Notes under the pieces: model-generated | Told to the model about the DNA's origin: nothing | What the model saw: the letters and a program-made list of their open reading frames with translations, nothing else | Database searches by the model: none | Translations under genes and position numbers: made by a program | NCBI GenBank assembly: GCA_002421985.1 | Contig: DISF01000090.1 | Location: 15,685-71,072, forward strand | DNA from: Roseovarius sp. UBA6217 | GTDB lineage: Bacteria > Pseudomonadota > Alphaproteobacteria > Rhodobacterales > Rhodobacteraceae | Reading direction: 5' to 3' | DNA length: 55,388 nucleotides | Shown: positions 50,888 through 55,388 of the stretch, piece by piece | How positions within the stretch are numbered: the first letter of the stretch is position 1 | Layout of the letters: each line of letters starts with the position of its first letter

Positions 50888-51982
50888 ATGGGAGCCTATA
50901 TCCTGCGGCGGCTGTTGCTGATCGTCCCGACGCTGTTCGGGATCATGGTGATCAACTTCGCGCTGGTGCAATTCGTGCCCGGCGGCCCCGTCGAGCAGAT
51001 GATCGCGCAGATGCAGGGGCAGGGCAATGTGTTTGAGAGCTTTGCCGGCTCTGGCTCGGATACCGGGCAGGACCTGATCGGCGCGGCGGGCGGCAATGAC
51101 CGCTATCTCGGTGCGCGCGGCCTGCCGCCCGAACTCATCAAGGAGCTGGAGGAACAATTCGGGCTGGACAAGCCGCCGCTGGAGCGGTTCATCGGCATGA
51201 TGTGGAATTACATGCGCCTCGATTTCGGCGAGAGCTATTTCCGCAAGATCGAGGTGCTCGATCTGGTGCTGGAAAAGATGCCCGTCTCGATCACGCTGGG
51301 GCTTTGGTCCACGCTCATCGCCTATATCGTGTCGATCCCGCTGGGTGTGGCCAAGGCGGTGCGCGATGGCACGCGGTTCGACACATGGACATCCGCGCTT
51401 ATCATCGTGGCCTATGCGATCCCGGCGTTTCTGTTCGCGATCATGCTTCTGGTTCTGTTCGCGGGGGGCAGTTATTTCCAGATCTTCCCGCTGCGCGGCC
51501 TCACCTCGGACAATTTCAGCGAGCTGAGCCTCTGGGGCAAGATCGTGGATTATGCCTGGCACATCACCCTGCCGGTGATCGCCTCCACGATCTCGGCCTT
51601 TGCCACGCTGACGCTGCTCACGAAGAACAGCTTTCTCGACGAGATCAAGAAACACTATGTCATGACCGCGCGCGCCAAGGGCCTGTCGGAGCGACGCGTA
51701 CTTTACGGCCATGTGTTCCGAAACGCCATGCTGATCGTGATCGCGGGGTTTCCGGCGGTGTTCATCGGGGTGTTTTTCGGCGGCTCGGTGCTGATCGAGA
51801 CGATTTTCTCGCTCGACGGGCTGGGGCGGCTCGGGTTCGAGGCGGCGGTGGGGCGCGACTACCCGGTGATGTTCGGCACGCTGTTCCTGTTTGGCCTCAT
51901 TGGCCTTGTGGTCGGGATCCTGTCGGACCTGATGTATGTGCTGGTCGATCCGCGCATCGACTTTGAGAAGCGGGAGGGCTGA
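50888..51982 (+). CDS. yejB: Peptide ABC transporter permease (YejB-type)
   Basis: A 364-residue inner-membrane permease with about six helices. The extended periplasmic loop after the first helix (QGQGNVFESFAGSGSD region) is characteristic of YejB. The EAA-type coupling loop appears as MTARAKGLSERRVLYGHVFRNAML. It follows yejA by 18 bp. Confidence 0.94.
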   Translation: MGAYILRRLLLIVPTLFGIMVINFALVQFVPGGPVEQMIAQMQGQGNVFESFAGSGSDTGQDLIGAAGGNDRYLGARGLPPELIKELEEQFGLDKPPLERFIGMMWNYMRLDFGESYFRKIEVLDLVLEKMPVSITLGLWSTLIAYIVSIPLGVAKAVRDGTRFDTWTSALIIVAYAIPAFLFAIMLLVLFAGGSYFQIFPLRGLTSDNFSELSLWGKIVDYAWHITLPVIASTISAFATLTLLTKNSFLDEIKKHYVMTARAKGLSERRVLYGHVFRNAMLIVIAGFPAVFIGVFFGGSVLIETIFSLDGLGRLGFEAAVGRDYPVMFGTLFLFGLIGLVVGILSDLMYVLVDPRIDFEKREG

Positions 51983-51998
51983 GCATGGGCCGCGCATC

Positions 51999-52063
51999 AG
52001 GGGGGCGCTGCCCCCGCCGCGCCTTTGGCGCGACTCCCCCGGAGTATTTCTGGCAAGATGAAG
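51999..52063 (+). repeat. Two small hairpins plus GAGTATTT...GGCAAGATGAAG motif, copy 2
   Basis: In the 91-bp gap between yejB and yejE, GGGGGC-GCT-GCCCCC (52001-52015) and CGCGCC-TTT-GGCGCG (52018-52032) are followed by the 22-base motif at 52042-52063. The motif is 21/22 identical to copy 1 before lysA. The motif's GATGAAGGGGGGG end supplies the only good ribosome site for yejE. Confidence 0.72.
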
Positions 52064-52073
52064 GGGGGGCATC

Positions 52074-53183
52074 GTGATTCGCCTCTCGCCGATCAACCAG
52101 CGCCGATGGCGGAACTTCCGGCGCAATGGCCGGGCGTTCTGGTCGCTGGTGATCTTTTCTGTGGTCTTTACCGTGACGCTTTGTGCCGAGTTCGTGGCCA
52201 ATGACAAACCGATCCTCGTGCAGTATCGCGGCGAGTATTACATGCCGGTTTTCCGGTTTTATCCCGAGACGGCGTTCGGCGGGGATTTCGAGACCGAGGC
52301 GATCTATCGCGACCCGGAGGTGCAGTGTCTGATCGCGACCGGCGGGCTCGATGCCTGTTTCGACGATCCCGAGGGGATCATGCAGGACGCCGCCGGCGGT
52401 CTTCTGTCGGGCGAGGACGTGCATAGGGGCTGGGCGATCTGGCCGCCGATCCCCTATAGCTATGACACGATCGTGGATCGCGACGGAGCGGCGCCGCTGC
52501 CGCCCAATGCGCAGAACTGGCTTGGCACCGACGACACCAAGCGCGACGTGCTGGCCCGCGTGATCTATGGCTTTCGGCTGTCGGTGCTGTTCACGCTGAT
52601 CGTGACGGCGCTATCGTCGGTGATCGGAATATTCGCGGGCGCGGTGCAGGGCTATTTCGGCGGCAAGACCGACCTGATCTTTCAGCGGATCATCGAGATA
52701 TGGGCCTCCACCCCGCAGCTTTATGTCATCATCATCCTGTTCGCGATCCTGCCGCGCAGTTTCTGGCTTCTGGTGGTGATCACGGTGCTCTTTGGCTGGA
52801 TGGCGCTGGTGGGGGTGGTGCGCGCGGAATTCCTGCGCGCGCGCAATCTCGAATATGTGCGCGCGGCCAAGGCGCTGGGGGTGGGTAATGTCACCATCAT
52901 GTTCCGCCACATGCTGCCCAATGCGATGGTGGCGACGCTGACGATGCTGCCCTTTGTCATTACCGGGACGATCTCGCTTTTGGCGGGGCTGGATTTTCTG
53001 GGCTTCGGCTTGCCGTCCTCGGCGCCAAGCCTGGGGGAATTGACGCTTCAGGCCAAGCAGAACCTGCAAGCGCCGTGGCTCGCGTTCACCGCGTTTTTCG
53101 CCTTTGCGATCATGCTGTCGCTGCTGGTGTTCATCTTCGAGGGTGTGCGCGACGCGTTCGACCCCAGAAAGACCTTTCAATGA
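52074..53183 (+). CDS. yejE: Peptide ABC transporter permease (YejE-type)
   Basis: A 369-residue permease. The N-terminal cytoplasmic segment LSPINQRRWRNFRRNGRAFW leads into the first helix, followed by a long periplasmic insert and a C-terminal permease domain with the coupling loop YVRAAKALGVGNVTIMFRHMLPNAM. The start is GTG at 52074, ten bases after the repeat motif. The stop overlaps the yejF start by four bases. Confidence 0.94.
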   Translation: MIRLSPINQRRWRNFRRNGRAFWSLVIFSVVFTVTLCAEFVANDKPILVQYRGEYYMPVFRFYPETAFGGDFETEAIYRDPEVQCLIATGGLDACFDDPEGIMQDAAGGLLSGEDVHRGWAIWPPIPYSYDTIVDRDGAAPLPPNAQNWLGTDDTKRDVLARVIYGFRLSVLFTLIVTALSSVIGIFAGAVQGYFGGKTDLIFQRIIEIWASTPQLYVIIILFAILPRSFWLLVVITVLFGWMALVGVVRAEFLRARNLEYVRAAKALGVGNVTIMFRHMLPNAMVATLTMLPFVITGTISLLAGLDFLGFGLPSSAPSLGELTLQAKQNLQAPWLAFTAFFAFAIMLSLLVFIFEGVRDAFDPRKTFQ

Positions 53184-54775
53184 GCGTGCTCGAGGTGCGC
53201 GATCTGCGCGTGAGTTTCCGGCAGGACGGGCAGGTGATCCCGGCGGTGAAGGGTGTCACGTTCAGCGTGGACCGGGGCGAGACGGTGGCGCTGGTGGGCG
53301 AATCGGGTTCTGGAAAATCGGTGACAGCGCTTTCCACAGTGTCGCTTCTGGGGTCGTCGGCCGAGGTGACGGGCAGCGTCACCTATGCCGGGCGGGAAAT
53401 GATCGGCGCGGATGAGCGGCGGCTGCGGCAGGTGCGGGGCAACGATATCAGCTTCATCTTTCAGGAGCCGATGACCTCGCTCAACCCGCTCCACACGCTG
53501 GAAAAGCAGTTGCGCGAGAGCCTTGAGTTGCACCAGGGCCTGACCGGAGAGGCGGCACGCGGGCGGATCATCGAGTTGCTCGAACGGGTGGGCATCCGCG
53601 AGGCGGCAAGCCGTCTGGGGGCCTATCCGCATCAATTATCAGGCGGGCAGCGGCAGCGGGTGATGATCGCCATGGCGCTGGCCAACAAGCCCGATATCCT
53701 CATTGCCGATGAGCCGACGACGGCGCTCGATGTCACCATTCAGGCGCAGATCCTTGAACTTCTGGCGGAGTTGAAGCGCGAAGAGGGCATGGGGCTTTTG
53801 TTCATCACCCATGATCTGGGCATCGTGCAGCGTATCGCGGATAGGGTCTGCGTGATGAAGGATGGCGAGATCGTCGAGGCGGGGCCGGTGGCCGAGGTCT
53901 TCGCCGCGCCCAGGCACGCCTATACCCGCAAGCTGTTGGGGGCGCAGTCGGTGGGCGTGCCCACGCCCGTGCCCGAAGGCGCGCCGGTGGTGGTGGAAAC
54001 CGATCGTTTGCGGGTGTGGTTCCCGATCCAGAAAGGGTTTCTCAAACGCACCGTAGGGCATGTGAAGGCCGTGAACGAGGCCACGCTGAGCGTGCGCGCG
54101 GGCGAGACGCTTGGCATTGTGGGTGAGAGCGGCTCTGGCAAGACCACGCTGGCACTGGCGATCATGCGGCTCATCGCCTCCGAGGGCGGTATACGCTTCG
54201 CGGGCGAGGATGTGCATGGCTGGTCCACGCGTGAATTGCGCCGTAGGCGGGCCGAGATGCAGATCGTGTTTCAGGATCCGTTCGGGAGCCTGTCGCCCCG
54301 CATGACCGCCGCGCAGATCATCGCCGAGGGCTTGGGCGTGCATGGCAATCCGGGCGGGCGGCCCGAGCGCGATCTGGTGGCCGAGGTGATGGAGGAGGTG
54401 GGGCTTATCCCTGCCATGATGGACCGCTACCCGCATGAGTTTTCCGGCGGGCAGCGGCAGCGCATCGCCATTGCCCGCGCCATGATCCTGCGACCCAGGC
54501 TGGTCGTGCTTGATGAGCCGACAAGCGCGCTTGATATGACCGTGCAGGTGCAGATCGTGGACCTGCTGCGCGAATTGCAGCGGAAATATGCGCTGGCCTA
54601 TCTGTTCATCAGCCACGATCTGCACGTCGTGCGCGCCATGAGCCACCGGGTTCTGGTGATGAAAGAGGGCGACGTGATCGAAGCGGGCGAGGCCGAGGCG
54701 CTTTTCACGTCCCCTCAGACCGAGTATGCGCGCACGCTTCTGGCCGCGTCGCTGGAGGGGCGGGTGGGGACGTGA
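53180..54775 (+). CDS. yejF: Peptide ABC transporter dual ATPase (YejF-type)
   Basis: A 531-residue protein made of two fused ATPase domains. Domain one has Walker A GESGSGKSV, signature LSGGQRQRVMIAMALA and Walker B DILIADEPTTALD. Domain two (from about residue 275) has GESGSGKTT, FSGGQRQRIAIARAM and LVVLDEPTSALD. It powers the YejBE channel. The ATG at 53180 overlaps the yejE stop (ATGA); open frame upstream is inside yejE. Confidence 0.95.
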   Translation: MSVLEVRDLRVSFRQDGQVIPAVKGVTFSVDRGETVALVGESGSGKSVTALSTVSLLGSSAEVTGSVTYAGREMIGADERRLRQVRGNDISFIFQEPMTSLNPLHTLEKQLRESLELHQGLTGEAARGRIIELLERVGIREAASRLGAYPHQLSGGQRQRVMIAMALANKPDILIADEPTTALDVTIQAQILELLAELKREEGMGLLFITHDLGIVQRIADRVCVMKDGEIVEAGPVAEVFAAPRHAYTRKLLGAQSVGVPTPVPEGAPVVVETDRLRVWFPIQKGFLKRTVGHVKAVNEATLSVRAGETLGIVGESGSGKTTLALAIMRLIASEGGIRFAGEDVHGWSTRELRRRRAEMQIVFQDPFGSLSPRMTAAQIIAEGLGVHGNPGGRPERDLVAEVMEEVGLIPAMMDRYPHEFSGGQRQRIAIARAMILRPRLVVLDEPTSALDMTVQVQIVDLLRELQRKYALAYLFISHDLHVVRAMSHRVLVMKEGDVIEAGEAEALFTSPQTEYARTLLAASLEGRVGT

Positions 54776-54834
54776 GGCGTGTTCTTGCAGGATGAGCACT
54801 CAAATGCCAGAGCAGGACGCGTGAATGAAGCGCG

Positions 54835-54945
54835 CTCCAGAGCGTGCCCGCGTTCATTCGCAGTCTCGCGCCATAATCTGACCTATTGATTGCGAGCGTT
54901 TGGAAAGCTCAGGACCGGTTCCCACTCTTGAGCAACATGCCCTGG
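54835..54945 (-). repeat. CTCTAGAG-type palindromic repeat, diverged copy C
   Basis: Aligns along its whole length with copy B (same orientation). It keeps GTTCATT, the loop ACCGGTTCCCACT and CAACATGC, but differs elsewhere. The core stem GCGC/GCGC of copies A and B is GCTC/GAGC here, so the pairing is preserved by matched changes on both sides. Confidence 0.7.
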
Positions 54946-55068
54946 CGAAAGCCGTTCGCTGTAGGCACCGGGCAGCCCCTCGCCATATGCCCCCTGCCAC
55001 GCACCCGGCCCGCCCCACCTCACGCGCTGCGTTTATGGCGCGCCTCGACATCCATCGCGTGACCGGGG

Positions 55069-55209
55069 CATTCTGGGCGTCTACCCCGCCGATCCGCGAC
55101 GCCAGGGCGACGGGTAACGCGACGTTGCCGCGCGTGGCCGAAACATCCGAGGGTTGGCCGGGTGTGTCCGAGTTGCGGGTAGTGGTTGGTATGCGGGTAT
55201 TTGGTGGTG
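55069..55209 (+). pseudogene. Duplicated 3' end of pheA with its downstream flank
   Basis: Bases 55069-55209 align without gaps to the reverse complement of 47204-47344, about 107 of 141 identical by eye. The first 49 bases encode ILGVYPADPRRQGDG and stop, against ILGVYPADPRRHGDG and stop in pheA. The match continues about 90 bp past the stop codon. Upstream of 55069 the frame no longer resembles PheA. It is a truncated duplicate, not a functional gene. Confidence 0.7.
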
Positions 55210-55290
55210 GGCGGGGAGTTACGTGTGAATTCGATGCGCTTTTCTCAATGTCAGCGTCGATGTCAGAGAGCTTTACCATCGAGCAAAAAG

Positions 55291-55388
55291 CTAGACATCC
55301 ATCCAATCCTTCTTGAGACGGTCAAGCTGCGCAACTCGCTCTCGAACCGATGCGGCCCTCTCGCTAGCTGTTCCATCCCGGATGATCA
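55291..55388 (-). CDS. 3' end of an unidentified gene, cut by the window edge
   Basis: A minus-strand frame enters from the right edge and ends with TAG at 55291-55293. It gives about 31 residues that are charged and helical in character (SERAASVRERVAQL, ending LDRLKKDWMDV). No family can be assigned from this length. The composition fits a real protein C-terminus better than chance frame, but only the sequence beyond the window can settle it. Confidence 0.45.
   Translation of the reverse strand, partial: IIRDGTASERAASVRERVAQLDRLKKDWMDV

Larger units (their letters stand above)
54776..55290. other. 515-bp gene-free region with degenerate repeats
   Basis: It lies downstream of yejF and holds the diverged repeat copy C (54835-54945) and a second copy of the pheA 3' end with its flank (55069-55209). 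Just before copy C, GCGTGAATGAAGCGCGCTC is an imperfect inverse of the start of copy C around CTCCAGAG, as if a further partial copy lay head to head. Frames open across the region on both strands look like by-products of composition. Confidence 0.55.

Noticed and set aside
54854..55316. Overlapping frames on both strands at the window end
   Set aside because: They run across repeat copy C and the duplicated pheA tail without any domain, and are most likely by-products of these repeats.
1..55388. CRISPR arrays, tRNA or rRNA genes, transposases, phage genes
   Set aside because: I looked for regularly spaced repeats, clover-leaf segments and typical mobile-element proteins and found none. Short structured RNAs could still be missed by eye.

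Overview
The window is high-GC DNA from an alphaproteobacterium of the Rhodobacteraceae (Roseobacter/Rhodobacter group). This rests on several things: cbb3 oxidase operons (ccoNOQP, ccoGHIS) beside a universal stress gene, an fnrL-type regulator and hemN, as in Rhodobacter; a membrane-anchored cytochrome cy gene; a class I lysyl-tRNA synthetase; the argH - small lipoprotein - lysA arrangement; a TIGR02302-type protein; and the GAGTATTT...GGCAAGATGAAG intergenic motif that I associate with this family. Almost everything is chromosomal core. I saw no prophage, transposase, CRISPR array, tRNA or rRNA.

Layout. 0.2-5.5 kb: a class III aminotransferase (probably taurine:pyruvate), a TlpA-type thioredoxin, argH, a 58-residue lipoprotein, a DUF2834 protein and lysA. 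5.5-17 kb: a TIGR02302/DUF4175 protein, sdhAF4, an RsmB-like RNA methyltransferase, a heparinase II/III protein, purH, lspA, a DUF3035 lipoprotein and a pair of M16 peptidases. 17-23 kb: mostly minus strand, with a 45-residue protein, plsC-ftsX-ftsE in an overlapping operon, a zinc-ribbon membrane protein (plus), a lipoprotein cytochrome c and lysK. 23-27 kb: a TerB-like protein, rpiA, rbfA, a phosphodiester glycosidase, truB and a DUF1643 protein. 27-31.5 kb, minus: a kinase-like protein with an acyl-CoA-synthetase-type C-terminal domain, two glycosyltransferases (GT11 and GT25) and an aldehyde dehydrogenase. 31.5-33.4 kb: divergent cobT and cobS. 33.4-46.4 kb: the micro-oxic respiration block ccoS-I-H-G, ccoP-Q-O-N, usp, fnrL and hemN. 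Four FNR-type palindromes sit at the expected promoters. A compact restriction-modification pair (BglII/BstYI-like nuclease plus MT-A70 methyltransferase) interrupts the block between usp and fnrL. 47-54.8 kb: pheA, cytochrome cy and a yejABEF-type peptide ABC transporter. The last ~600 bp are non-coding and repeat-rich, with the 3' end of an unknown minus-strand gene at the edge.

How the parts work together. FnrL would sense oxygen through its Fe-S cluster. It would then control the cbb3 oxidase, the oxidase's copper-delivery and assembly genes, the stress protein and anaerobic haem synthesis through the four TTGAY-N4-GTCAA sites. Cytochrome cy would feed electrons to the oxidase.

The most unusual content is outside the ordinary genes. 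(a) A ~107-bp palindromic repeat is present in two near-identical inverted copies and one diverged copy with compensatory stem changes. One copy is nested in a second element with ~50-bp terminal inverted repeats. (b) A second copy of the 3' end of pheA plus its downstream flank lies near the window end. (c) An 18-bp perfect inverted repeat encloses 235 bp. (d) The restriction-modification insertion described above. All assignments were made by reading; no searches were run.
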